A DNA stretch of 7,061 nt from Idiomarina sp. UBA6142. Lineage in GTDB: Bacteria; Pseudomonadota; Gammaproteobacteria; Enterobacterales; Alteromonadaceae. Each line of letters starts with the position of its first letter. Position 1 is the first letter of the stretch. Under the pieces are notes generated by a model, which saw only the letters and a list, made by a program, of their open reading frames with translations, was not told the DNA's origin and did not search any database. The stretch lies in contig DIVC01000027.1 of assembly GCA_002423905.1 (NCBI GenBank), positions 7,350 through 14,410 of the forward strand, given 5' to 3'. Positions 1-6,867 of this stretch are shown here, one piece after another. The position numbers and the translations under genes were made by a program.

Positions 1-1001
<1,001 letters not shown>

Positions 1002-1016
1002 TTAACGATGGGTGAT

Positions 1017-1310
1017 TTAGCCGGTTACGATGGCCAAAATGTCTGATTCACTCATGATCAGATATTCTTCACCGTCAATTTTCTGAGTTTTAACGCCGTA
1101 GCTTTCGTTAAACAGCACGATATCACCGACTTTTACATCCAGCGCTTTCACGTCACCGTTATCGAGAATGCGGCCGTTACCAACGGCAACAACTGCTCCG
1201 CGGGTTGACTTTTCTGCAGCTGAACCAGTCAAAACGATGCCACCAGCTGATTTGCTTTCAGCTTCTTGACGTTTGATGATCACGCGATCATGTAATGGAC
1301 GAAGTTTCAT
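1017..1310 (-). CDS. groS: Co-chaperonin GroES (10 kDa)
   Basis: GroES is the heptameric lid that caps the GroEL cavity during ATP-dependent folding in the cytoplasm. The 97-residue product matches the usual length exactly. It opens with [14 protein letters not shown]. The mobile loop that docks on Gro[22 protein letters not shown], covers about residues 19-38 and includes the conserved hydrophobic GIVL contact. The roof and core segments follow ([20 protein letters not shown]), and the protein ends in [14 protein letters not shown]. The ATG at 1308-1310 is preceded by a strong AGGAG ribosome site (complement of 1320-1324), 9 nt away. It is the first gene of groES-groEL and is transcribed divergently from cutA. 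A sigma-32 promoter lies about 85-115 nt upstream. A short inverted repeat overlaps the ribosome site and is listed separately. Confidence 0.98.
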   Translation of the reverse strand: MKLRPLHDRVIIKRQEAESKSAGGIVLTGSAAEKSTRGAVVAVGNGRILDNGDVKALDVKVGDIVLFNESYGVKTQKIDGEEYLIMSESDILAIVTG

Positions 1311-1327
1311 CTTAGCTAACTCCTAAG
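1311..1327 (-). promoter_or_regulatory. Inverted repeat overlapping the groES ribosome-binding site
   Basis: The plus strand reads CTTAGCTAACTCCTAAG, a perfect 5-bp inverted repeat around a 7-nt loop. In the groES mRNA this would be a small hairpin, CTTAG-GAGTTAG-CTAAG, ending at the base before the ATG. It places part of the AGGAG Shine-Dalgarno in the stem and part in the loop. A second CTTAG copy just upstream (complement of 1329-1333) could pair with the same 3' arm. The repeat is visible directly; any effect on translation, such as temperature-dependent opening, is inference. The stem is short and A/U-rich, so it may be chance. Confidence 0.35.
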
Positions 1328-1395
1328 CCTAAGTTGTGGATGGATAAATGCGCGTTGGTGCAACCAATCACGCAGTTAATTGAATGTTGCCCAGT

Positions 1396-1423
1396 AAATG
1401 GGGGGCTATTTAACGAACTCAAG
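1396..1423 (-). promoter_or_regulatory. Sigma-32 (RpoH) heat-shock promoter of groES-groEL
   Basis: Read on the minus strand, the -35 element CTTGAG (complement of 1418-1423) is preceded by a C-rich run. It is separated by 14 nt from a -10 element CCCCATTT (complement of 1396-1403). The RpoH consensus is CTTGAA, a 13-17 nt spacer, then CCCCATNT, so only one base of the -35 differs. Transcription would start near 1389, giving an untranslated leader of about 79 nt before groES. Sigma-32 control of groE is well established in gammaproteobacteria, and position and orientation fit. I saw no convincing separate sigma-70 promoter for groE. Confidence 0.85.
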
Positions 1424-1507
1424 GGGGGGGATGAAAAAAAATTTCAATTTTTGCGACGGCTGTTGCAAGATGTGGCAACGCTTTTGCTAACTGCGAGTGC
1501 CTTTACT

Positions 1508-1828
1508 ATGTTCACCGAGTTTCGCATTGTTCTCTGCAGCTGCCCCAATCAAGCTACCGCTAAAGCGCTGGCCGATAAACTGCTGCGGGCGCGGCTAGTT
1601 GGGTGCGTCAACATAACGGCACAATCGACCTCAATGTATTGGTGGGAAGACCACATTCACAGCGAAGAAGAAGTGATGTTAATGATGAAAACCACCACGG
1701 CACACGTTGACGCGTTGTTCGCGGCAATTCAAAAAGCGCACCCGTATGAGGTGCCAGAAATCATTGCCATTCCAATAGCAGAAGGCAGTAGTGACTATCT
1801 GCGGTGGCTTACGAAGGTGACGCACTAA
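1508..1828 (+). CDS. cutA: CutA1-family divalent-cation tolerance protein
   Basis: CutA1 is a small cytoplasmic protein that forms very stable trimers and binds divalent metals such as copper. It was named for copper tolerance in E. coli, but its exact biochemical role remains unsettled. The 106-residue product follows the family pattern: FRIVLCSCPNQATAKALADKLL at the N-terminus (Cys10 at the position of the E. coli metal-ligand Cys16), SMYWWEDHI near residues 42-50, EVMLMMKTT near 55-63, and the signature HPYEVPEIIAIPI from His78. The frame stays open back to 1334, but that upstream part has no family similarity and crosses the divergent groE promoter, so I take the ATG at 1508. No clear ribosome site precedes it. 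The stop at 1826-1828 lies 12 nt before the DsbD-like gene, which is in the same reading frame. Pairing of cutA with dsbD near groE is known from E. coli. Confidence 0.93.
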   Translation: MFTEFRIVLCSCPNQATAKALADKLLRARLVGCVNITAQSTSMYWWEDHIHSEEEVMLMMKTTTAHVDALFAAIQKAHPYEVPEIIAIPIAEGSSDYLRWLTKVTH

Positions 1829-1840
1829 GGTGATGCAATA

Positions 1841-2380
1841 ATGGTACAAAATTTCCCCAGCGATGGTTCGCCGCTGCTGCAACAAACCGAATTTTTGCCG
1901 GTAGACCAAGCCTATCAATTTGATTTTCAGCAACACGGGAATCAACTCACGCTGAGTTGGGACATTGCTGATGGCTACTACCTTTATCAACATCGTTTTA
2001 GTGCCGACCCGACCGTGCCGCTAGTCAGCGAGCCGGCTTTGCCAACTGGTATTGATTACTACGATGAATTTTTTGGCGATGTAGTAATTTACCGTGATCA
2101 GGTCACTATCACCTACGAACTTGCAGCCGCCACTGCCGACCAGCCGTTTGTCATCAGCTATCAAGGTTGTGCTGATGCCGGTTTGTGTTATCCGCCCACC
2201 GAGAAAGTCATCTATTTACAAGCAATACAAGGCACTGAAGCCACCACCGTACAACAACAACCTGCTGCTGAAACCGCAACGCATCAGTTTGCTCTGCCAT
2301 GGTGGACTATTGCTCTGCTACCACTGATTTTAGTTCCGGTAGTGATTATTCGCGCTAAACGAGCGCGCCAAGAGAAGTAG
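1841..2380 (+). CDS. Stand-alone DsbD N-terminal (alpha) domain protein with C-terminal transmembrane anchor, no signal peptide
   Basis: The 179-residue product resembles only the first, periplasmic domain of the thiol:disulfide interchange protein DsbD, which passes electrons to partners such as DsbC and cytochrome c maturation proteins. Residues 19-50 (LPVDQAYQFDFQQ to DGYYLY) align with the start of mature E. coli DsbD. The cap-loop DEFFG is at 75-79. The redox pair Cys110 and Cys116 lies in YQGCADAGLCYPP. A Gln/Ala-rich linker (about 130-148) leads to one hydrophobic helix (about 151-170) and a basic tail, RAKRARQEK. The eight-helix beta domain and thioredoxin-like gamma domain of the usual roughly 550-600 aa protein are absent. 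The start has no hydrophobic signal sequence. The cutA stop lies four codons upstream in frame, so none can be added, and AAGGTGA at 1827-1833 supports this ATG. The basic tail predicts a periplasmic N-domain, which conflicts with the missing signal. It may be a remnant or a specialised electron carrier. Confidence 0.8.
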   Translation: MVQNFPSDGSPLLQQTEFLPVDQAYQFDFQQHGNQLTLSWDIADGYYLYQHRFSADPTVPLVSEPALPTGIDYYDEFFGDVVIYRDQVTITYELAAATADQPFVISYQGCADAGLCYPPTEKVIYLQAIQGTEATTVQQQPAAETATHQFALPWWTIALLPLILVPVVIIRAKRARQEK

Positions 2381-2392
2381 AAAGAATGTTGC

Positions 2393-2435
2393 ATTTTGCT
2401 GCGAACTGCGGTGATAAGACCAGTATTTTGCTGCG
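2393..2435 (+). repeat. Two direct copies of an 11-bp sequence upstream of aroQ
   Basis: ATTTTGCTGCG occurs at 2393-2403 and again at 2425-2435, exactly 32 bp apart, about three helical turns. The second copy contains the probable -35 element (TTGCTG, 2428-2433) of the aroQ-acc promoter. Spacing on one face of the helix would suit a regulator binding both copies, but no known operator is recognised. The repeat is seen directly; function is inferred. Confidence 0.5.
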
Positions 2436-2458
2436 CCACGACAATTTTTATCTATAAT
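2428..2458 (+). promoter_or_regulatory. Sigma-70-type promoter of the aroQ-accB-accC-prmA operon
   Basis: A perfect TATAAT -10 element lies at 2453-2458. The best -35 candidate is TTGCTG at 2428-2433, which has only TTG in common with TTGACA and a long 19-nt spacer, so the promoter may depend on an activator or on its strong -10. Transcription would start near 2465, giving a leader of about 73 nt before the aroQ ATG. The preceding gene ends at 2380, and no clear rho-independent terminator lies between, so some readthrough from cutA is possible. Confidence 0.6.
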
Positions 2459-2469
2459 GCAAGACTTGC
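2459..2469. promoter_or_regulatory. Perfect palindrome at the expected aroQ transcription start
   Basis: GCAAGACTTGC is a perfect 5+1+5 inverted repeat that begins at the base after the TATAAT element and is centred on about the predicted +1. A repressor binding there would block promoter clearance. An 11-bp palindrome can arise by chance, and I cannot match it to a known operator. Confidence 0.3.
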
Positions 2470-2537
2470 GGTTGAACCTGAGGCAAATTTCAGGCTCTAA
2501 TACACCACTAACGAGTTTCGCAGCAGATAGCAGCATA

Positions 2538-3026
2538 ATGACCGAAAATAAACCAGTTAGCAGCCAAGTTAACGCCAACATATTGCTTCTTAACGGCCCC
2601 AACCTAAACTTGTTGGGTAGCCGTGAGCCACATATCTATGGTCATCAAACCCTGGCTGATATCACCTCCATACTGCAACAGCAGGCGCAAGCGCTGGGTT
2701 ATCAGCTCGATTGTCGGCAATCGAATGCCGAACATGAGTTGATTGATTGGGTTCATGCTGCAGCTAAAAACACTGACTTTATTATCATCAATCCGGGCGC
2801 TTTCACCCATACCAGTATTGCTTTGCGTGATGCCTTGGCCGGGGTAGCCATCCCGTTTATTGAAGTACATCTTTCCAATATTCATGCGCGCGAACCGTTT
2901 CGCCAGCATTCATATTTAGCCGATATTGCCGTCGCGGTAATTTGCGGTTGTGGTGCCCAAGGCTATGAATTTGCCTTGCAAGCTGCTCACAAACGCCTGC
3001 TCGCCGCACGTTCCTCATCACTTTAA
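2538..3026 (+). CDS. aroQ: 3-dehydroquinate dehydratase, type II
   Basis: AroQ converts 3-dehydroquinate to 3-dehydroshikimate, the third step of the shikimate pathway to aromatic amino acids; type II enzymes are cytoplasmic dodecamers. The 162-residue product carries [21 protein letters not shown] (about residues 15-35) with the active-site Arg29 and catalytic Tyr34. [13 protein letters not shown] follows near 61-73, then the substrate-binding [10 protein letters not shown] (84-93) and [18 protein letters not shown] with catalytic His111 and Arg118. The reading frame is open back to an ATG at 2457, but that codon overlaps the TATAAT element and would lie upstream of the mRNA start. I therefore place the start at 2538, which leaves about 12 extra N-terminal residues compared with common homologues and only a weak ribosome site. 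It is the first gene of the operon, 19 nt before accB, the usual arrangement in Vibrio and Shewanella. Confidence 0.95.
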   Translation: MTENKPVSSQVNANILLLNGPNLNLLGSREPHIYGHQTLADITSILQQQAQALGYQLDCRQSNAEHELIDWVHAAAKNTDFIIINPGAFTHTSIALRDALAGVAIPFIEVHLSNIHAREPFRQHSYLADIAVAVICGCGAQGYEFALQAAHKRLLAARSSSL

Positions 3027-3045
3027 CCAAAGGTCCGGACAGATC

Positions 3046-3507
3046 ATGGATATTCGTAAAATTAAAAAACTGATCGAATTAGTAGAAGAATCGGGAATCG
3101 CCGAATTAGAAATTACCGAAGGTGAAGAATCCGTTCGTATCCATCGCGGTAGCAGTGCACCGGTGCATTATCAATCGGCACCAATTTACCATGCCCAAGC
3201 GCCTGCCGCTGCTCCTGCAGCCGCTCCAGCGCAAGCCGCAGCGCCTGCAGTCGTAGCAGCACCAGCTATCACCGGTCATATCGTCCGTTCACCCATGGTC
3301 GGTACCTTCTATGCAGCTCCAGCACCGGGCTCAGCCGACTTCGTCAGCGTTGGCGCACAAGTCAAGGCTGGCGATACCTTGTGTATTGTTGAAGCCATGA
3401 AAATGATGAACCAGATCGAAGCGGATAAAGGCGGTGTGGTGAAACAAATTTTAGTTGAGAACGGCGAGCCGGTTGAATTTGACCAGCCTCTTTTTGTCAT
3501 CGAGTAA
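3046..3507 (+). CDS. accB: Biotin carboxyl carrier protein of acetyl-CoA carboxylase
   Basis: AccB carries the biotin that shuttles carboxyl groups from biotin carboxylase to the carboxyltransferase in the first committed step of fatty-acid synthesis, in the cytoplasm. The 153-residue product (E. coli 156) starts with [23 protein letters not shown], the helical region that associates with AccC. An Ala/Pro-rich flexible linker follows (about residues 49-74), then the biotinyl domain [12 protein letters not shown] to the C-terminal LFVIE. The biotin attachment motif EAMKM places the modified lysine at residue 119. The thumb segment between PMVGTFY and CIVEAMKMM is present, as in E. coli. The frame is open further upstream, but those residues overlap aroQ and have no family similarity. 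The ATG at 3046 has AAAGG about 13 nt upstream, somewhat distant. It lies 22 nt before accC. Confidence 0.97.
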   Translation: MDIRKIKKLIELVEESGIAELEITEGEESVRIHRGSSAPVHYQSAPIYHAQAPAAAPAAAPAQAAAPAVVAAPAITGHIVRSPMVGTFYAAPAPGSADFVSVGAQVKAGDTLCIVEAMKMMNQIEADKGGVVKQILVENGEPVEFDQPLFVIE

Positions 3508-3529
3508 GTCAACCGACTAGGACATTATC

Positions 3530-4879
3530 ATGTTAGATAAGGTAGTCATTGCAAACCGAGGCGAAATTGCGCTGCGTATTTTGCGCGCTTGTAAAGAGCT
3601 CGGTATCAAAACGGTCGCCGTGCATTCCACGGTTGATCGTAATTTAAAGCACGTGCTGTTGGCCGATGAGTCAATTTGTATTGGGAGTGCCGCTGCCAGC
3701 GATAGCTATTTGAACATTCCGCGTATTATCAGTGCGGCGGAAATCACCGATGCCGGCGCCATTCACCCAGGTTACGGTTTTTTAGCTGAAAACGCTGACT
3801 TTGCCGAACAAGTTGAAAATTCAGGCTTCATCTTTGTTGGTCCAACCGCTGATGTGATTCGCTTGATGGGCGACAAAGTATCCGCCATCGAAGCGATGAA
3901 GAAGGCAGGTGTGCCTTGCGTGCCCGGTTCTGGCGGTCCGCTCGGTGAAGACGAAGAAACCAATAAGAAAGTCGCTAAACGCATTGGCTACCCGGTGATC
4001 ATTAAGGCTGCTGGTGGTGGCGGTGGCCGGGGTATGCGGGTGGTTCGCAAAGAAGACGAATTAGCCAGGGCTATTTCGACAACTAAAGCCGAAGCCGGTG
4101 CGGCCTTTGGTAACGCCATGGTATACATGGAAAAATTCCTAGAAAACCCGCGCCATATTGAAATTCAAGTATTGGCTGATGGCCAAGGTAACGCGGTGTA
4201 CTTGGGTGAGCGCGATTGTTCGATGCAGCGCCGCCACCAAAAAGTGGTGGAAGAAGCGCCAGCGCCAGGCATTACTGCAGAAATGCGTAAATTTATTGGT
4301 GACCGCTGTGCTAAAGCCTGTATCGACATTAACTATCGTGGCGCCGGCACGTTCGAATTTCTCTATGAGAACGGTGAATTTTACTTCATTGAAATGAACA
4401 CCCGTATTCAGGTAGAGCACCCAGTCACTGAAATGGTCACCGGTATCGACTTGATCAAAGAGCAATTGCGTATTGCCGCTGGCCGACAATTATCCTTCAA
4501 GCAGGAAGATATCGTCATTCGTGGCCATGCTATTGAGTGTCGAATCAACGCCGAAGATCCGAAGACCTTTATGCCTTCACCAGGGTTAATTACTCGCTTT
4601 CATTCACCCGGCGGCTTAGGGGTGCGTTGGGATTCGCATGTGTACGCCGATTATAAAGTACCGCCCAACTATGACTCAATGATTGGTAAACTGATCACCT
4701 ACGGTGAAAACCGTGATGTCGCCATTGCTCGTATGCGCAATGCTCTCAGCGAACTAATCATTGAAGGCATCAAAACCAACGTGCCGCTGCAAAAAGACAT
4801 CATGGCTGACGAAAACTTCCAGCACGGTGGTACCAACATCCACTACTTGGAGAAAAAGCTCGGTATGGGTGGCCATTAA
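3530..4879 (+). CDS. accC: Biotin carboxylase subunit of acetyl-CoA carboxylase
   Basis: AccC uses ATP and bicarbonate to carboxylate the biotin on AccB, feeding malonyl-CoA synthesis. The 449-residue product aligns without gaps to E. coli AccC, so residue numbers carry over. The N-terminal biotin-carboxylase domain opens [17 protein letters not shown]. The ATP-grasp domain holds Lys116 (MGDK), Lys159 (VIIKA) and the glycine-rich lid GGGGGRGM (about 163-170). Downstream are [19 protein letters not shown] (about 228-246) with Lys238, Glu276 in FEFLY, Glu288 in FIEMN, and [10 protein letters not shown] with Arg292 and Glu296. Arg338 is in the conserved ECRINAED segment. The protein ends in [20 protein letters not shown] at 3519-3522 precedes the ATG by 7 nt. 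Its TAA directly abuts the prmA start. The close match and complete catalytic set leave no doubt. Confidence 0.99.
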   Translation: MLDKVVIANRGEIALRILRACKELGIKTVAVHSTVDRNLKHVLLADESICIGSAAASDSYLNIPRIISAAEITDAGAIHPGYGFLAENADFAEQVENSGFIFVGPTADVIRLMGDKVSAIEAMKKAGVPCVPGSGGPLGEDEETNKKVAKRIGYPVIIKAAGGGGGRGMRVVRKEDELARAISTTKAEAGAAFGNAMVYMEKFLENPRHIEIQVLADGQGNAVYLGERDCSMQRRHQKVVEEAPAPGITAEMRKFIGDRCAKACIDINYRGAGTFEFLYENGEFYFIEMNTRIQVEHPVTEMVTGIDLIKEQLRIAAGRQLSFKQEDIVIRGHAIECRINAEDPKTFMPSPGLITRFHSPGGLGVRWDSHVYADYKVPPNYDSMIGKLITYGENRDVAIARMRNALSELIIEGIKTNVPLQKDIMADENFQHGGTNIHYLEKKLGMGGH

Positions 4880-5761
4880 GTGGCATGGTTGCAGTTAACC
4901 GTATCTGCGGCTGAACAGATCGCCCCACAAGTGGGCGATTTACTCACCGATTTGGGTGCTGATGCCGTGACCTATCGTGATGCTGAAGATAATCCCATTT
5001 TTGAGCCACCGATTGGTCAGTCGGTCTATTGGCAACAGAGTTTAGTCACTGGACTGTTCGCTGCCGACACCGATATGCGGCCCATCATTCAAGCTTTGCA
5101 GCATAGCGGTTGGTTCAACGACGGCTTGCAGTACAAAACCGATCCGCTCGAAGACAAAGACTGGGAACGGGCGTGGATGGATAACTTCCACCCTATTCAA
5201 TGCGGTCAACGGTTATGGATCTGTCCAAGTTGGTGCCCAGTGCCCGATGCCAATGCCGTCAATTTATTGCTGGACCCAGGCCTTGCCTTTGGTACCGGTA
5301 CTCACCCCACCACCTTTCAATGCTTGCAATGGCTTGATGGCGCCGATGTAAAAGGCAAAACCGTGGTCGATTTTGGTTGTGGCTCGGGTATTTTAGCTAT
5401 CGCCGCGCTGCTCCTCGGTGCAGAGCGGGCGATTGGTATCGACATTGACCAACAAGCCCTAATTGCCAGTAAAGACAACGCTGAACGCAATGGCGTGGCG
5501 GATCGCTTGGAGCTGTATCTACCCAGCCAACAACCGCAATTACAGGCTGATTTAGTGCTGGCCAATATCCTCGCTGGGCCATTGCAAGAACTGGCCGTGG
5601 TGATCAGTGATTATGTCGCCCCGGGTGGTGATATAGTCATGTCGGGCATCTTAGATCGTCAAATCGATCAGGTGACCAGCGCCTATCAGCAGCAATTCAG
5701 CTTTAGCAAGCCGCGTGTGCAGGAACAATGGGCAATGCTCCACGCCCAGCGGAAACAATAG
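4880..5761 (+). CDS. prmA: Ribosomal protein L11 methyltransferase
   Basis: PrmA trimethylates several lysines and the N-terminus of ribosomal protein L11, using S-adenosylmethionine, in the cytoplasm. The product is 293 residues, the same as E. coli PrmA. An N-terminal substrate-recognition domain (about 1-55; MAWLQLTVSA at the start) is followed by a linker with EDKDWERAWMDNFHPI (91-106). The class I methyltransferase domain shows LDPGLAFGTGTHPTT (131-145), the SAM-binding motif DFGCGSGILA (164-173), GIDID (186-190), DNAERNG (199-205) and the catalytic-loop ANILAGPL (228-235). The start is GTG at 4880-4882, the codon immediately after the accC TAA, supported by alignment of the N-terminus with the family. 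GGGTGG at 4867-4872 may serve as ribosome site, and the zero-base gap suggests translational coupling to accC. E. coli has yhdT and panF between accC and prmA; they are absent here. Confidence 0.98.
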   Translation: MAWLQLTVSAAEQIAPQVGDLLTDLGADAVTYRDAEDNPIFEPPIGQSVYWQQSLVTGLFAADTDMRPIIQALQHSGWFNDGLQYKTDPLEDKDWERAWMDNFHPIQCGQRLWICPSWCPVPDANAVNLLLDPGLAFGTGTHPTTFQCLQWLDGADVKGKTVVDFGCGSGILAIAALLLGAERAIGIDIDQQALIASKDNAERNGVADRLELYLPSQQPQLQADLVLANILAGPLQELAVVISDYVAPGGDIVMSGILDRQIDQVTSAYQQQFSFSKPRVQEQWAMLHAQRKQ

Positions 5762-5796
5762 CGCGCGCGTTATTTGTCAAGAGCAAAAACTGCAAA

Positions 5797-5834
5797 AAAG
5801 GCTGCAATTGTACAAATTCCAGCCTTTCTTTTTT
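5797..5834 (+). terminator. Rho-independent terminator of the aroQ-acc-prmA operon
   Basis: AAAGGCTG at 5797-5804 pairs perfectly with CAGCCTTT at 5820-5827 around a 15-nt loop, and a run of six T follows at 5829-5834. It lies 36 nt after the prmA stop. The matching A-run on the 5' side makes it potentially active in both directions, though no convergent gene is present. Confidence 0.75.
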
Positions 5835-5884
5835 CTGTCATATTCCCTAAAATTTCCGACCCTTGAGTTGAACAGTTTTTAACC
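5810..5884. promoter_or_regulatory. Two candidate Fis-binding core motifs upstream of dusB-fis
   Basis: The degenerate Fis core G-NN-YR-NN-W-NN-YR-NN-C is matched at every defined position by GTACAAATTCCAGCC (5810-5824) and GAACAGTTTTTAACC (5870-5884). The second ends one base before the dusB ATG. Fis repressing its own dusB-fis operon by binding several promoter sites is established in E. coli. The core is loose, roughly one chance match per 500 bp, so two in 75 bp is suggestive only. The first site also lies within the terminator. Confidence 0.35.
5825..5853 (+). promoter_or_regulatory. Candidate promoter of dusB-fis
   Basis: TAAAAT at 5848-5853 is a good -10 element followed by a C/G-containing stretch (TTCCGACCC) where transcription would start, near 5860. 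Only a poor -35 is present (TTTCTT, 5825-5830, 17-nt spacer), overlapping the T-run of the terminator. A promoter is needed here because the terminator separates dusB from prmA. In E. coli the dusB-fis promoter is controlled by growth rate and the stringent response through its discriminator; similar control here is inference. Confidence 0.4.
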
Positions 5885-5885
5885 G

Positions 5886-6851
5886 ATGCGGATAGGCCCT
5901 TATCGCCTCGACAACCCCGTCATACTAGCGCCCATGGCCGGTGTGACTGATCCACCCTTTCGTCGGCTTTGTCGCGAATACGGGGCGGGGTTGACTGTGT
6001 CTGAGATGTGCTCTAGCAATCCAGATATGTGGGGAACTAAAAAGTCGTTGGCGCGCATGGGGTTAGCCGCAGATGTTGGCATACAATCAGTTCAAATTGC
6101 TGGGTCCGAGCCGGATGTGATGGCCGAAGCGGCGCGTTATAACCAAGCGTTAGGCGCGCAAATCATCGACATCAACATGGGCTGTCCGGCAAAAAAGGTA
6201 AATAAGAAACTTGCAGGTTCAGCGTTACTGCAATATCCCGACTTAGTGGAAGCAATTCTCACAGCCGTGGTGGCAGCAGTTACGGTGCCGGTGACGTTGA
6301 AAATACGCACTGGCTGGGATCCGGAAAACCGCAACGCAGTGCAGATTGCTAAACTTGCTGAGCAAGTTGGCATTCAAGCACTAGCAGTGCATGGCCGCAC
6401 CCGCGCTTGCTTGTTTAAAGGCGAAGCCGAATTTGACACCATTAAAGCCGTGAAAGCTGCGGTGTCTATTCCGGTTATTGCTAATGGTGATATCACCAGC
6501 CCAGAGCGCGCCAAAAGCGTGCTCGATTACACCCAAGCCGATGCGATTATGATAGGTCGTGGCGCGCAAGGGAACCCTTGGTTGTTTCGCCAAGTGGCAC
6601 ATTACTTTGCCACCGGTGAACAACTTGCGGCACCTGATTTAGCCGAGGTAAGCCAGGTCGTTTTACGACATATTGCTGACATTCATCAGCATTACGGCGA
6701 AGTGGCTGGAGCACGGATTGCCAGAAAACACGTAGGTTGGTACCTTCAACAGCACCTGCCCGCGGATGATTTCCGCCGCTATTTTGTCACCCTAGAAGAT
6801 GCTGATGAGCAGCTTCAGGCGCTAGCGGATTTTTTTGCAACAGTAACTTAA
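5886..6851 (+). CDS. dusB: tRNA-dihydrouridine synthase B
   Basis: DusB is an FMN- and NADPH-dependent enzyme that reduces uridine to dihydrouridine in the D-loop of tRNA, in the cytoplasm. The product is 321 residues, equal to E. coli DusB. The N-terminal TIM barrel binds FMN through [12 protein letters not shown] (15-26), LKIRTGW (138-144, with Lys139), HGRTR (169-173), NGDI (200-203) and [10 protein letters not shown] (223-232). Cys100 in [22 protein letters not shown] is the catalytic acid. The C-terminal helical tRNA-binding domain includes [11 protein letters not shown]. The DusB-specific start [11 protein letters not shown] fixes the ATG at 5886. The upstream leader has no recognisable Shine-Dalgarno and is instead A/T-rich. 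The gene stands 16 nt before fis, the conserved gammaproteobacterial pair. Confidence 0.98.
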   Translation: MRIGPYRLDNPVILAPMAGVTDPPFRRLCREYGAGLTVSEMCSSNPDMWGTKKSLARMGLAADVGIQSVQIAGSEPDVMAEAARYNQALGAQIIDINMGCPAKKVNKKLAGSALLQYPDLVEAILTAVVAAVTVPVTLKIRTGWDPENRNAVQIAKLAEQVGIQALAVHGRTRACLFKGEAEFDTIKAVKAAVSIPVIANGDITSPERAKSVLDYTQADAIMIGRGAQGNPWLFRQVAHYFATGEQLAAPDLAEVSQVVLRHIADIHQHYGEVAGARIARKHVGWYLQQHLPADDFRRYFVTLEDADEQLQALADFFATVT

Positions 6852-6867
6852 GAGATAGAGCGCACCT

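Noticed and set aside
1355..1367. Hairpin TTGGT-GCA-ACCAA in the groES leader
   Set aside because: It is a perfect but only 5-bp stem with a 3-nt loop and no T-run; too short to call a regulatory element.
1334..1507. In-frame upstream extension of cutA from an ATG at 1334
   Set aside because: The extra 58 residues show no CutA similarity and the stretch contains the divergent groE promoter and homopolymer runs; the frame is simply open by chance.
1424..1507. A sigma-70 promoter for cutA, for example TTGCAA at 1463-1468 with GCTAAC at 1486-1491
   Set aside because: The -10 match is poor. A cutA promoter must lie somewhere between the groE promoter and 1508, but I cannot point to it with support.
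1490..1507. GAGTGC near a TAACT stretch as a CIRCE/HrcA operator for groE
   Set aside because: CIRCE needs TTAGCACTC and GAGTGCTAA separated by 9 nt; only a fragment is present and it lies far upstream of the sigma-32 promoter.
2457..2537. Longer aroQ start at 2457
   Set aside because: The ATG overlaps the TATAAT element and precedes the expected transcript start, and the added 27 residues have no family counterpart.
2604..2909. Antisense open frames opposite aroQ, accC, prmA and dusB
   Set aside because: They mirror strongly conserved genes, have no recognisable domains or ribosome sites, and are typical shadow frames.
3033..3040. Palindrome GTCCGGAC between aroQ and accB
   Set aside because: It is an 8-bp palindrome without a loop, expected by chance, with no known operator match.
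5761..5770. Alternating GCGCGCGCGT run overlapping the prmA stop as a Z-DNA site
   Set aside because: Ten bases are too short to claim Z-DNA formation or function.
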